DNA of 64,000 bases, taken from Tomocerus qinae. Its lineage: Eukaryota; Arthropoda; Collembola; Entomobryomorpha; Tomoceridae. Location of the stretch: NCBI GenBank assembly GCA_020055645.1, contig CM034550.1:11607001-11671000 (forward strand). The letters are read 5' to 3'. A program made the translations under genes and the position numbers. Shown here in pieces: positions 34,201 through 47,918 of this stretch. Below the pieces are notes generated by a model. The model was not told the DNA's origin and did no database searches. It saw nothing but the letters and a program-made list of their open reading frames with translations. Within the stretch, counting starts at the first letter, position 1; each line of letters begins with the position of its first letter.

Positions 34201-37200
34201 ACGATCATTCCAGGTAGTAGACATATGAATACCTTCCAAGTCGTTATTTTGATTAAAATATTTGACGACAAGAGCTTGAAGCAACATTGTGTTTCTTGAG
34301 AGCATGAACCTGGCAAATCGTAACAGAAGCAAGATAATAAATATCTCCATTAATTCAAAATATTTCTGTTTTGAGCAATTTAAAATTACCTGTGCTGCCA
34401 CATTTGTTTCAGAACTCGAAATGCTAAATTAGCTCCAAATCGACTTCCCAAGAAGAAATCTGTGACAGGTAGAAGATCTTCTTCGTCGACAGCACCAAAA
34501 TCGACAATGTCTTCATCTCGTTCCCATGATAAAATTAAGGACAGGGTTAAACTCATAGAAGCATCTCCACTCTCTCCTAAATCTTTTAGTTTTGATGACA
34601 AAAGAGAGATGAAATGCCGTTGCTCCAATAAAAGTGAAAGCGGGTCAGATTCTGTAAGAAGTGTCGCCACTTCACTGCAAACATCTTCTAAGGCTCCAAC
34701 GTTGGTTATGAGACGCTTATCAATTTTTGATTTGTGATACATGCTGGCCGTGGACTCTATGATATCCAGTACTTCAAGGTATTTTATAACTAGTGAAAGC
34801 TGATACAGCCGGTCGTCTAGAATAAAATCCATTTTAATTAAAAAATTTATCACTTCGAAGCAAATTTATTTACAATATTCACAAAAATTATAAATTAGGA
34901 CTTACCACAGTCTACATTTTCTGGAATAGGAACGCAGTTAGGAAAGTAATACAAAGTCTCCAACAAATCAGTAGGTCGGAGGTACGAAATCCGACTCTTC
35001 TTTACAATGCAAACCATTCTTGTGCTGAAGTCAAAATATAAACCTAGAGGTTTTACGGTGTGAATATGATATTCCACACAGCTGTTGTAAAACATAAGCC
35101 AATATTCCAAGTTAAGATCGTGGTATACTTCATCTGCCAAATCGAAATCCGTTGTAGAAGTTCGGATACCAATTTCTCGATCCACAACATTCATTGCGTA
35201 AGTCTTTAGTTTGTCCCAGTCCGTTTCAACGACTGGATAAGGTTGCCCACTTTGAAACATCTAAAGGATAGTTTAATTTTTTTATTTAAACTAAAAACTT
35301 TAATAGTCGTTAAAATAATAATGTAATTTAACAACTTACGCTGAGGGCTTTACAAATTGTCGATGCACTGAAAGAACTCTTATTGAAAATAAGGTCGAAG
35401 AAATAATCTTTAGGATCAGCTGTTGGAGGAAAAATGGGGACACTTGGTTCCAAAATAATAGGCAAAGGCTCCAGAAGTGCCAAGTTAAATCTTGGGGTGA
35501 GAATTTCATTAAGTTTGTACGATTTCACTTCCCATTCAGTTTCTTCTTCCGGATTTGTCACCAGTACAAACAAATATTCAGAAGTAACCGTAAAATCCAT
35601 AATGTCACTTCCTTTGAAATCTATTGAGAGAGTTTCCCTAAGCACTAATGCAGGCGAACCCGGGGCTGATCCTGGATTTTTCTCAACTTGGAATAACTTA
35701 AAACCTTCACCAGGAATAAATATAACGAACATTGGAAGTTCGTTTGAGCCTTTGTCCCAGGTTCGGCGGATGAGCATGTTAGATTCTAAGAAATAAAATT
35801 ATTATTATTACCAAAATTCTTCGCAACAACTGATTAGACAATTAACTATATCGATTCTTGTGAAAACTATCATTTATTTTTACCTGCTAGTTCCCCAGTT
35901 ATAAATCGCGGGTGAACAATTCCATTAGAGTGAGAACACCAGTCAGTAAATACGTGCAAATTATTGCATATCCACAACTGCAAGTGGCCCTTCATAGATA
36001 AGGTAACAAGAAAAAGGGCGTTTCTGTTCCGTTCCAACTTTGTTATGAAAAATGTCAAATTAGTAACTGCGTCTGTATTCACAGTACTATTTCTGAAAAT
36101 AAGTAAAAGGTTATTGTAATGTTAAAAATAATTTTTAGAAGCAACTTTAAGTGGTAGATAGAATATCTTTGTACATTGTCATACATATTATATATATATA
36201 TACATATACATATATATCTTTGTAAATACATTTTTGTCACTCTAATAAAACTAACTTTGGTCAATAATAGGAAAATCATCCATAAATGAATAATTTTCCT
36301 ATTTGTCTAGATTCTATATTATTATTCTACTTTTATACTAGCCAGTGATGGTTATAAGTCTATTGTTAATTTAATTATTCAGCTAATAAAATGTAGAAGT
36401 AGCATTTTGTTGGTTACCTCAAAAACGAAGAATAATTAAAAATTCTTGTAAAAAGGTTAGGCTGAATCAAATCATGACTTGTTAGAACTTCTTCTCTGGA
36501 TATTTTATAAACAGTGATACTTCCAGATTCATATGAAAGAGCAAATACGGAGTCGGAAGTGTTTGGCACATAAAAAGAGGCGGCACTAGTTGGAATAGGG
36601 ACGTCTGAAAAAAATTGTTTTTGTAAATAACAAATAAAGATTTATGAAACAAAGTTATTAAATAACAAAAATACTTCTGAATTAAATATATACGCATTTC
36701 TTACTTATTGAATTGTCGTGCAGATTGAAGCTTCGAAATGTCATAGATGGTTTATTCATGACTTGGAAGAATATCGAAGCATTCGTGTTTTTCATAAATT
36801 TTCCTTCCTACGAGTGTTAAATACATATATTAATACGTTTAAAATCAAAATATTATACAAAATTCTTTATAATACTGTGACTAACTGTGTAGACTTACTT
36901 CTCCTACTAAGCACTTGGGATGTGTGAAAACAAATCTATTAATGGAGGTTACGGTTGCCACTAAAATTATCACACTGGTATCCGTTTCATGGATGGAGAT
37001 GGGTCCCACAATAGGAGAATCTCGAAATATGTAACGCACCTGAGTTAATAAAACACATTTACTATATTTGCAAGTCATTTGTCCAACTCATAGTGTATCA
37101 TAACATTAAATAGGACTTACTTGATTATCATGCAAGTTATAATCCAATGACACTTCAGTTAATTCAAGGGTGTCATTTAAAGTTCTCCTAAGAATTTTAA

Positions 37201-37587
37201 AATTGTAATTAGTAATACTTGATTGATTAAAAACTATTTACATATGCAATATTTCGGACACAAACGTTAAAACTAATTTCTAAAAAAAACTTTAAAATTT
37301 TTTACCAGTATATGCTTCGATTCTGCATAATATTTCTAGGCGATGGACCTATTTTGTAAGAATAGCCACCAGCAGCATCGGAAAACTTGGTCCCTTGGAA
37401 TGTTGTGTGTCCACCCACTGAAAAATGTCCATAATATTGAATTTAATTTCAGGGATACTTTAATTTAGAAACTAATTAAATAAAAAGGGCAAAACTTACT
37501 GATATTCATATCCACTTCTATCCATTTTCCAGCGTAAGGTTGATCAACCAAAACCTCCCGAAATCCGAAACCCACGATGGAGGTCAT
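31264..37587 (-). CDS. Nup160: Nuclear pore complex protein Nup160
   Basis: Scaffold nucleoporin of the Y (Nup107-160) complex, at the nuclear envelope. 21 exons keep phase throughout: 37500-37587, 37306-37417, 37121-37187, 36899-37039, 36705-36807, 36418-36604, 35884-36092, 35340-35785, 34906-35260, 34390-34816, 34115-34309, 33799-34002, 33588-33718, 33324-33511, 32809-33250, 32522-32724, 32302-32431, 32023-32226, 31762-31928, 31438-31680 and 31264-31350. About 1442 aa, close to vertebrate Nup160. The N-terminal third is the beta-propeller (FSDAAGGYSYK start). Family blocks include TRMVCIVKKSRISYL, YLYHITRQNFHKG, WGLPYAPVVTAF, PPQWLLESYK and IPFSIIDQLALQL, followed by an Arg/Lys-rich C-terminus. 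The tail is the usual alpha-solenoid. A 24-bp palindrome precedes the ATG. Confidence 0.95.
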
Positions 37588-37600
37588 GTTTACAGTATAC

Positions 37601-37624
37601 TGTGTGTACTGTACAGTACACACA
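37601..37624. other. 24-bp perfect palindrome upstream of Nup160
   Basis: An exact self-complementary sequence centred on GTACTGTACAGTAC, located 14-37 bases upstream of the Nup160 ATG, within the likely 5' leader or core promoter. It could be a dimeric protein-binding site or form an RNA hairpin close to the start codon. Confidence 0.7.
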
Positions 37625-38279
37625 CAGATGACAGATTATTCCGTTACAAAAAAACTGTAAACAAAAGAGAAATAACGATTCAAAATTAGGTCAAAATAGT
37701 ACACTAAAATTGAATTTTTTGAAATATATATTTATAAATATAAACAAAAGTGACTTACAACTTACACACAACGTAAAGTGACCAGCTAACTTGACCAGTG
37801 ACCAGACCGGAGCACTAACTGACAACTTACGTTCAAATGGACGTTGACTTGGTCCTGAACTGAAAAGCCGACGCTCCAGAGAAATCTCCACTGGAGCACG
37901 TTTGGATTTTACCGCCCTTCAACATTGAGCAACAGGCGCCGATACATTGTGTGCTTGTGTGCTTTCCGGGAATGTTTTTCTCTATTATTTTCTGATGTAC
38001 GATACCCCGATATGCAATTCATTAATTAGCTTGGAATCTTTTTTGCTGGATTTATAAAATTACAAACCAGAATTTGTAAATTGTTTGGTATTTGGTATAA
38101 TTTATGCACTGTGACAATTTAGCCTATTTGCATTATTGGAATAACGAATAACTACCTGAATTTCTACCTAACGAATATTTTATTTCTATTCAAAAAGAAT
38201 GAAATCATTTAAAGCCAACAGTATGAAATCTTAATTTTATTAACCTCAATTAAAAAATTATCTTGTATTATTATTATAG
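37625..38279. other. Intergenic, Nup160 promoter side
   Basis: AT-rich spacer between the Nup160 start and the 3' end of the first LDLR-A-like receptor gene. Nothing else recognised. Confidence 0.5.
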
Positions 38280-39924
38280 TTAATACTTTTCTACATCTGA
38301 TTTCTGGCTCTGTGAATCACCATAATAATGTTCATAGGCAGGATTCAAAATTCCATTTCCACTCGATGTGACTTGGGGAAACCCTCTATATTCAAAACTG
38401 ACAGCTTCAGTGAAGGAAGGAAGATCAAGATCGCCGTTGTTGATTTCTTCTACCTTTATTTCAATTTTATTGCCAAATTCTAACTCATCGTAGTTTGGTG
38501 GTGAATCCTACAAAATAAATTTATAATGCTTACAATTCTTTTCCAAATGTTAAATGTTTTTGTATCACAGAAAATTTAAAATTTTGAATTTACATTCTCG
38601 GGACGACTAATAGTAGCAATATTCAAGTTATTAACGTAAACGAAAATGCTTCTGACGGAATTGCTATCGGCAGTGCTATGATTCTCATCAACATCTTCAT
38701 GTGAATTCCGATTGAATGGGAAAAATGACGAAATGCCCAAAAACTCTCGTACGGCAGAACTCATTACTATAATTGCATAAACCAGGCTCAATAGTGCAAA
38801 AATTCCCAAAATGATTAAAGTCACCTTGAGCCCATCGATATCAACAGCTGAAGCAAGAAAAGTAACACCAACTTTAAGACCTTGCATACATCTTTTATGT
38901 TAAAAATGATAATTAATTCGAAAACATCATTACAGCAGTTATTTCTTGAACAATTTATATCAATTTCCTCCTTTTTACAAAATGCATCGGATTCATCAGC
39001 GTTACAAAATCTTCCACAATTGGGATGTCCATCGCACAAAAGACTTTTCCTATCTTTCATAGATTTGCGAGGAATGCATCGTACAATAATAGAATTTGTA
39101 CTTACTGAATTGCATTGAGACTCACGATGGTCGCAACAGAAATCATCGTTACAATTTTCACAACCTCCTGCAACTTCTGTAGATATTTTCGAGAAATCAA
39201 TCAGATTCTTAAATTAACTTTTGAAAGGATTTTGTATATTAAAGGCTGTACCATAATATACAGAAGCAACTAGATGTGCTTCCAAGTCTGTCCAATTTCC
39301 AACCATTGTAATATTTACTTGTCTTTCTCCGTTATATACTTCTTTTACTGTTTGATAATTTCTGTCTCCATTTCTCACATCTGTACAAAATTGTAGTTTT
39401 TTTCCCTGTAAAACAATTCAGAACAATTCAATACTGAATGGAATTGCAATATTATCACTGAAACTGAAATACTTAAAAGGTTTTCTTATTTTCTTACATT
39501 GTCGATAACTAAGCTCGCCTTGTCAGCATTACTACAGCCACTCATGCTTTCTATTACAACATTTAACTTGTAGTGTCTGTTAATGCTATTGTGTATTCCT
39601 AAAGATACAGTTTTACTGACAGAACTGGAATTGAAAGTGAAGGCATAGTAAGGACGATAATAGACATATAAATTGACTGCTTCTGGCTGATTTTCTGAAA
39701 GAAAAATTTACCAGTGTTAATAATTATTAAAATGAGAATATCTATAAATAAAAGAACTTCACTACATCACAGTGCTAATACTTATATTGCAGTTTTGATG
39801 AAATAGGTAAAGATACATAAAAAGTTATATCGTGGCAAAAAAAGAATTTACCTGGATATTCCAATTGTCCACGAACAGGCGAGAAAATTATGAAAAGTAG
39901 TAAATAGTTAGTAAAGAAATTCAT
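38280..39924 (-). CDS. LDLR-A-like single-span receptor with PPxY tail, copy A
   Basis: Exons: 39852-39924, 39498-39694, 39252-39405, 38934-39176, 38594-38847 and 38280-38507, about 382 aa. The signal peptide is at 1-~19. A ~110-residue beta-rich extracellular region ends at VASVYYG. A Cys-rich stretch follows with an LDLR-A-like core (CDGHPNCGRFCNADESDAFC). One membrane span follows (VTLIILGIFALLSLVYAIIV), then a cytosolic tail. The last exon starts with DSPPNYDEL, a PPxY motif of the kind bound by Nedd4-type WW domains. The 85-base intron 38848-38933 was inferred because reading through loses the membrane span. Copies B and C lie upstream on the same strand. The ligand is unknown. Confidence 0.78.
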
Positions 39925-41389
39925 ATTTCTAGATTTATTTTTTTGCTAATCTTAATATTTTATACATGCTAAAATTATAACGTCTGTATTGTATTTAAAA
40001 GCGGATTTTTTTCGCAGTTGAAGGACGATATAAAATGAGATCTACACTCATTTCAACTATGTATCATTTTTGGGATTGGATAGTATCACATTTAACCCAT
40101 TTTTGCATTAAACGTTATTTTTATCTTTATCTTGCAGGAATGGATAACAATATTTGCTTCCTGCCTTTCCATTATTCATTATACAATATTTATGTTTACT
40201 AATAATACAAACAAGTAGAAAAGCGAAGTACACAATGGAACACAAACTACCACAACTCCTTCATTTTCAATCTCATTTTATCTATGAAAATATTAAAAGT
40301 ATAAAAAGCATTATTTATTTCACCTCTCTAGTAGTCAAAATGTCTCTCCTCATCTACACATGGAGGTAGTAAAATTTTGACAGTTATAACCTAACCATTT
40401 ATAAATATTCAGGGCAGGGGTATTTCATTTTAATTTAGTGTCATTAGTCATTATAATAATATTATTATTCGGTTCATTTATAATTCTGTGGCTGAAATAT
40501 TATTGGCCTATTGGAATTGGATATCTTTCTCTGTTGGCTTACAGATTAAAGCTTGTTCTACTTACAGATATTTAAACATTATAGATAGAAGTTATATTCC
40601 ATTTCATGCAATGCATGTTACTGCCTATGCCTATATATAATACATATTGAGACTTGAATATCGTTATCTATGACAGTATGCTAATAATTTATCTGCATAT
40701 TATAGAATGAAATGAATTTGTCATTTCGAACAAGTCATCATTCATTTCTGTATAGATAAAGTCTCCTAGTATCTATTATGTTATTATTATAGTACTATAA
40801 TATATATTTCTATGCCTATCACACAATTTGGTATCAGCATGTTTAAAACTGAAGGAGATATTGACTTTAGAAGTTTTGGGTTGAGTAGTAAAATAAAAAA
40901 GTATTTTACATAAATAAATAAATACTAAGCAGTCCGAATATATCTTTATGATGAAAAGGTAAGATTATTTTGACCAAGGATTGATGATTTACGATCGGAA
41001 TATATTTTACGTTTCTTTTCTTTTTAGATAAGATCTAAACAGCGGAGATTTTTTATAAGCATGAGCTAAGCACAATAATAAAGACGAATTGATTTTTTCT
41101 ACGTTTTAACGGATAAATTGCTCTGTTTATTAATACTCTAATAATAATTATACTGTACAAATTAACTTCAGTTATTTACATGTTGTTTTACAAGATAAGG
41201 CTACATGTAACATTAACTAAACAATATAAGGAAATGAGGCAAAAAGAGTAGTCTTAATACTTTGTTTTATTTGTTATAAGTAACACACATTTGCACCTTA
41301 AATCGAACTAAAGTTTTAGCGTTTAAATATATTGTTATTGAATTTTTATTCAGTACAGGAATTTAATCTATGTAAATTAAATTAAATGT
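39925..41389. other. Intergenic between receptor copies A and B
   Basis: AT-rich 1.5 kb with no recognised gene; expected to hold the copy A promoter. Confidence 0.5.
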
Positions 41390-42807
41390 CTACACGTTAC
41401 TAATGATTCCTTGGGGGGTTTGCGAATTCGTACTTGTTGGGTTAACTTCTGATACCTGTTGAACAACTACATCGTCGAAATTCGGGGGAGGCGTTTTCGT
41501 GTCGTGAACATCTTCGTATGTCGGTGGTCGGTCCTGTACAAGGAAGAAAATCAATTAATTATTATTACATAATCAAAAATTGAATTATGTTTTCAAATAA
41601 TTTTAATACGTTTCTTAATTGGCTCCTGCTGATTGTGAAAGCTTCATTAGAAACATGACTGCGGTCGCGATTTCTTAGGTCTTCTCTTTGTCTAGTAGAT
41701 GGACCCATTCTTTTATGGTAAAACAGCACCAGAACAATAACAATGGGGGACATAATGAAGAAAAGACCAGCAAGAAGAATTGTCAACATGTACTGAGTAT
41801 CGTGAAATCCAGCTAAAGTAAAATAAACAGTTTTCAATTTTTTCCCATATGATTCAGAAAATTATGCTCTAAATGCTTTTCTATTTGTTACTTACACCAG
41901 AAGCATTCTTCGCATGGAAGATTGTTGCAATTAGTCTCATCCTTTTCATCGATATTACAATCTGCACAATTATTCCTTCCATTGCAATTTAAATCGAAAG
42001 AAATGCAACGTTTGGTTCTTCTGCCACCGAATACTTCCACAATATCCAATTCCCGAGAATCGCCCTCGTCGTCGTATTTTAATCCTTTGCACTCTGAACA
42101 TTCAATGTCATCTCCAGGACATTCTTTATCGTCACTTATTTCTAAATACCAAAAAAGAAGGATAAAAATGCGAACTAATTGATCAATTAATCTGTAAATA
42201 ATAATTTTACCAGTGTAAGCAGTAATCAGAAGCTTTACGTCGATATCTGGATCGAATTCATTAGTACTTTCAATCTGCAAAGTGTTTGTGGGAGAATCAT
42301 AAATCCTTTTTGGCTGATTTTGAGCTGGGTATATATCTTCACAATTCCATGTCATGCGTCTCTTTAGATTTAAAGAATAAATATTGCAATCCTTGATTTA
42401 CATTTAAATAATTTTTGGGCGTTCTAATTGAAAAAAATACAAACCTGTTTGCCGCCATCTTTTTCGGTTTTACTTCTAAAAGACAGCTGTGCATTGGTGT
42501 CGCTGCATTCCGCTTCTAAAACGCTTACGCTCAATTTGTAGTCTTTTGTCGCATCTGTACTTATCATTTGAATCGTATATCTGACATTTGGTTTTATCCT
42601 TAGCAAACGATCTTGTAGATCATCGTCCATAGTAATTGTGATACTAGTAGTCTTCTCATCATCTGTCAAAAATACTAATTAGTTTTCTTCTATTTAAATA
42701 CTGTAAAGATTCCACAGGTAAATGTACTTACTTGAAAATAAATTTTGACTAGCACTGCAGACACAAAGGGTAGCAACCACAACAGCAAATCCACAGAAAA
42801 TTTTCAT
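41390..42807 (-). CDS. LDLR-A-like single-span receptor with PPxY tail, copy B
   Basis: Exons: 42732-42807, 42445-42662, 42211-42361, 41896-42141, 41610-41812 and 41390-41533, about 345 aa. The signal peptide is at 1-~19 (MKIFCGFAVVVATLCVCSAS). The extracellular domain ends at LITAYTG, the equivalent of VASVYYG in copy A. The Cys-rich exon carries an acidic Cys cluster and an LDLR-A-like core (CNGRNNCADCNIDEKDETNC). The span is LTILLAGLFFIMSPIVIVLV, and a basic juxtamembrane segment follows. The last exon begins DRPPTYEDVHDTKTPPP. Exon order and phases match copies A and C. Confidence 0.8.
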
Positions 42808-44854
42808 TTTCGATGGTAGCCTAATAAATTCTTAAAATCACGATCCCCCTAATGGCAGTGCAAATCTACACTAAAGTGTTTCGAAAATTCTGTTAGTAAT
42901 TATCAGCTCTTTTCTATAATATGATATTCAGTTATTAAAAGCATGTGCTAATTATAACCGTCAACCGTCTTCATAGCTTACCAATATTGAAAAGCCAACT
43001 GAGCCCTCTCATGTAATTAAGTATCTAGTAGGCAATCTGATATAGATAGCAAATGATTTTTTGTTTTTATGTACCTACAAGTACAAGTTACTGTTATCTA
43101 TAAGGATTATCATTTATACAAAGGTAAATGGACATAGATTTACAATTCGATATTGTTCTACTGATACAATATCAATTGACAAAGCCCGTCTGGCTTATTA
43201 ATGTACCCATGTTTGTCTGTCCACAATTTTAAACAATTTTTAACTAATCATTACAAAACCATTTCATGCGTACATATGCTACAGGATACCATCAGAACAA
43301 ACGCACAACCGCACAAATAGTGTCAAAGTATAATTAAATATTAAATTTTATAGACAATTAACGCTTTATGTACAATTATTATGATAACATTGTATAGCTT
43401 GTTAATATTTTTATATCATTAATATAGTAGTACCTCCAGAAACTGCCAATAGACCGCACAAAAAAGCTGGATCCAGATTTGTAGTTAGAGATTATGTCAA
43501 CCATTTAACGTCAATTAATAGTAAAATTTAGCATTTCCCTCGTAATCTTTGTTTTCCAATCAGACGGGCATTAAGGGACTACGTGACATTAGTTTTCATG
43601 AGTTGATATGAACGATAGAAAGTAATTACGTGAAAATAAAAAGTAATAACCTTTACAAAGTTGTTTATCTATACAATGTTCATATGCTCTCTTATGATGT
43701 GACGAGACTGTGACCTTGGTCGATGTTCTTTATCGTCAGGATTTTAAGAGCGGAGAAAAGTAATATTTTGCTTTTGGAAATCCTCATTGTAATTGAGTTG
43801 AGGCAATGCTAGGTATTATGCATACAAAAACAATAGCCAAACTTATTAATCTTAAATTAACTATTGTTCCAATTATTTTACTACTGAAAGTCGCGAATTT
43901 CACCAAAGAAAAGAATATTTTGGTCAATCTAAGCATTACGTCACATACAGTTAATAATTGGGCTTATGTGACATAGTATTTCAATCCTGCACAAACCACG
44001 TGCTAATAATCTCCATAAAAATCATGAATTCTATATACATGTGTATTATTTGCAAGGTTAATTTATTTTATAGTATGGTCCAACTTTAATGCTATTTAAT
44101 TAAAGGTAGTTATGTAACTGTATGCTACAATTTTTTTGTATTTTACAATCACGAGTACCATTCTGTGCGAAGCTCTTGTGTTTCTTATCATTTTAATCAT
44201 AGGATAACCACCCTATTGACAAACTTTGCTCTGATTACGCAAATAAGCTCAAGTTTTAGCTACTGTAATATTCCTAACATACAATTTACCAATCCCATCT
44301 GCGTACTGCTTTGAAAGATAGGTCATAGTAAAGTCAGATTCTGTATTTTTGAAAATTGTTTTGTTTGCATATTTGCCGAGAAAAATGTTCCTTTGTGTTC
44401 AATAACATTTTCAAAGTTACGATTTGTAAATTATCTGTAGTAATTATCTACAAGATAAGATTGATTAAAAAACCTATTAATTATAAATGCCAAATAAACA
44501 CATTTATCATTTTCATGTTTATTATAATTATTTTATTGTCCAAGACTTTACACAATTTAATGATGAATGCCATCAAAGACTAGTTTTGGTTATTCTGATA
44601 AAGATACTATAAAAGTTGTCGAGTAGATAAAAGATTTAACTAAGAAGGAACAATTAAGTAGTAAAAGTAATATTTTCGCGTTCCATGCTCTATCTCGTAT
44701 AAAATACAATCAGTCATACGTCATACTTTTCTAACTACCCGATTTGTAGTAATTTTGCAAGGAAATTACTTCAGAATTTAAATAAATTAAAAACAAAAGC
44801 TATAATTAGTAATTACGTTATCCAAGTATGAAACTGTAGTACAAATATTATTTG
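42808..44854. other. Intergenic between receptor copies B and C
   Basis: 2.0 kb of AT-rich sequence; no gene, RNA or repeat array recognised. Confidence 0.5.
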
Positions 44855-46397
44855 TTAAACTTTACACGTACAATCGTATTTAATCTCAGTTGAACTTTCA
44901 GACGTGCCTTGACTTTGACTTTCAGCTTCAGCAGCCTTGTCCTGATTTATCATATTGCTAAGAGCCACAGCTGCACAAAAACAAGGAGGTGGCTCTTTCG
45001 TTTCATGAACATCATCATAAGTAGGTGGATTATCCTGAAAAATTAAAATCCAGAAAAAACTACATTACATTCTGAATATTTGGTATTTCCTTTGTTATGA
45101 ACCCAAATCAAAACCTTGGCCATGATTTCACATTTGACATTGACATTGGTCCATTATTTGATAAAATATTTGTACTTACATTGAGACGATTACTGATAGT
45201 AACAACCATGCTTCGTTCACGAGCTGCTCTAACTTCCCTCTCCAACTGTATTCTTCGTTGATACTCTTGCACTCGCATGCGTTTTCGGTAGAACAATAAA
45301 AATACTATCACAGTTGGTGACAAAATGAAAAATAATGCTGCTAAAAATGTCGTCACAATGTACTGAAAGTCACCCCAGGCTATTACATCAAAAAAAAGAA
45401 ATTATTGTGATTTTCTATTAACAGCTGATATTTTTTGTGTAACTAACCAAATGTCCAATATCCATTGTGACAAATTTCATTTGCTTCGTCCACATTGCAT
45501 CTCAATCCACAACTTGGATAGTCGTCACATTTTAACGATTTAGAAATGCATCTTCCCATTTTATTTACACTATCGAAACATTTTTGGTTAGGTTTTACTC
45601 GGGAAATACTTTTTTCATACGAAAATGAATTACTTACTTTGAATTTACACATATGTTATCATTAAAGCAGTCGAAATAGTCTTTTCCACACTCGTTATAT
45701 TCTGGATCTAGATTGTAATAATTTTACACATGTAAACCAAAAACCAGTCAAATTATAAACCAGAAAATGTATTTAAATTTTTTATACCATAATATACCGC
45801 AGCTACTAATCCAATTTTGGTTGAACTGTTGCTCCAATCCCCTTGTTTCGAAATAGTGAATTCTTTAGCATCATCTATTATATGGTCAACATACATATAT
45901 AGATCTCCTAGATGATAATCAGATTTCCCCGGGCAGCCCCAGTTAGTTTCATTCAAAACTCCACCCTGGCTCTGAAAAATTAGAAAAATATTGTCCTAAA
46001 ATCCCAAAAATTTAAAAAATGTAACAATCGTAATTTTCATTACCGTAGTGTACACCACGTCTAAAGAGGAAGATATATCGTTGCAGACAATTGACCATTT
46101 TCCGATGACTAAACTCAGTTTGAAATTTTGAGCATTGCAGTTCTCATCGTCCAAAGATATTTTCAAAGTATCCTCACTAAATCTGGTGATGTTAACTACA
46201 TATTGGTGGCTAGCACTTTTAAAATCTTTACACGGCGAGATAATTACATCAGACGCACCTGTAATTAATTGAGAAAGATTATTTTTAAAATTCACATCAC
46301 CGGCAACTGAAAAAGAGTTAAAATTAGTATAGTAGAAGTACGTACTTGCTAAGCACGTTAAAAGTAGACAAACCGCAACCAGATGGAAGTAACACAT
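44855..46397 (-). CDS. LDLR-A-like single-span receptor with PPxY tail, copy C
   Basis: Exons: 46346-46397, 46044-46306, 45788-45971, 45638-45707, 45448-45569, 45180-45379 and 44855-45034, about 356 aa. The start at 46397 gives a clean signal peptide (MCYFHLVAVCLLLTCLAS). The extracellular domain ends LVAAVYYG as in copy A. An LDLR-A-like core (CDDYPSCGLRCNVDEANEIC) follows, then a span (FLAALFFILSPTVIVFLLFY) and a basic helix with RERSM. The last exon begins DNPPTYDDVHETKEPPP. It differs from copies A and B by an extra short intron (45570-45637) inside the Cys-rich exon. Copies B and C are closest to each other in the span and PPxY region. Confidence 0.8.
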
Positions 46398-47918
46398 TGT
46401 AATTTGGCTTACAAGGTGACTGTGCATATTAATGCTGAGAAGACACAAAGAAAAATTAAATCTCTATGTAATTGCACAGAATATATTTTCAGGATGATTT
46501 GCATTTACATTGAAGATCCTAGTTAATATTCGTATCCTTGTAGAAGTGTATAAGGCTATAAATATTGAAATTATTTTAGTTACACCGAGTATGGTAAACG
46601 AAAACTTAAAACTAATTGCTTTGTATATACCTGAGTGTGTTTAACCAAGGTGTAAATTAAAGTACATATTATTCAAATGTTGCTGGATAATAATGCGTAG
46701 TGTAATCAGAGTTGTTGTGTAACTAAATATAGTTTTCCTATTATCATGAGTAGTATGTAAAAAATATCGGTCCAGTAAGTTTTTAAGTAGTGTCTGGGTT
46801 TGTATTTATAAAAACATGTCACGATGACTATGCAAAAGAACATTATTGCATTACATAATGGAATAGTTAAACATGCAAATAAATGAGATACCAATACGAG
46901 AGGATGATAATATCATCGTTATATACAGCATGGAGTAATTTAATATTTGGGAAAGAATTTATTATTCTCTATTGCCTTTAGTAAACCATTTCAGTATGAT
47001 TTAGAGCAGTCTTGTGTACACAAGAGTAAATACAATATTTCCAGGTTATCCCAACCTTTGGCAAATTGTGTTTAGGTTCAGATATAACCAGAATACGTGC
47101 ATTCATTGGTATGTACATAATATTAAATGTTATCCACGAGTTTATGCATGCCATGCCTATACCTATGAGATAAAATTAATGATTAGTAACTGATACACAC
47201 AACCAGCAATACTCTCCTACTTTATCAGGTGGATTAATAACTATTCTGTTGGAACACCAAAAAAGATCTAAAGCCATAGCCCATTTAAATACACATGTCG
47301 GGAAATATCATTTCCCTTTTGTAATGCGTGATCTCAAATAACGGCATTATCAAAAGTCGCTCTGTGTTGGAGCGACGTTAAAATGTTGTCGTACGTCAAC
47401 AATGTAAATGACCAAAGTATTCAACAGTCTACATACAAAAATTAAAATCTAAATTATCCTCATATCTTCAACGACACAAATAGCCAAGGTCGATTCCTCT
47501 CCTTTCAAATACTAGACATAAATAAGTAATCTTGCCATTTTCGTTTCGCACTATCAATAGCATGTACCTAATTTTCGATTGTTTTGCTTGTAAAAGTAAA
47601 TGACTTTGAGTATTTAAAAAATCCAATTATGATTCTGTACCAGATGCTTGCTGCTACTAACATAATATTTCAATTAGCAAAGTGGGAAATTATCATGAAA
47701 TCATTTAAACTTGGCCGTTGTTATTTTCTGTTACTTATTATTGTTCAGGCGATAGCCACTCCATAATTAAGTGAATATCTTGGTATATTTTAATTGCCTT
47801 AATAATAACTAGATTATCTATTTGAAGGGTACCTCTTGCAGTTAAATTTAAAAAATGATTTATTGCTATTTTATCATTTTTACAGAAATTTTGGTACATA
47901 CGACATAAAATATCCACT
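46398..47918. other. Intergenic, 1.5 kb
   Basis: AT-rich upstream region of receptor copy C and 3' flank of the next minus-strand gene. No gene recognised. Confidence 0.5.

Noticed and set aside
34390-34737. Ser-rich plus-strand frame opposite Nup160 exon 10
   Set aside because: Shadow of the coding exon on the other strand; no signals of its own.
36180-36220. TATATA run as a possible promoter
   Set aside because: It lies in an intron of Nup160 and is a simple AT microsatellite.
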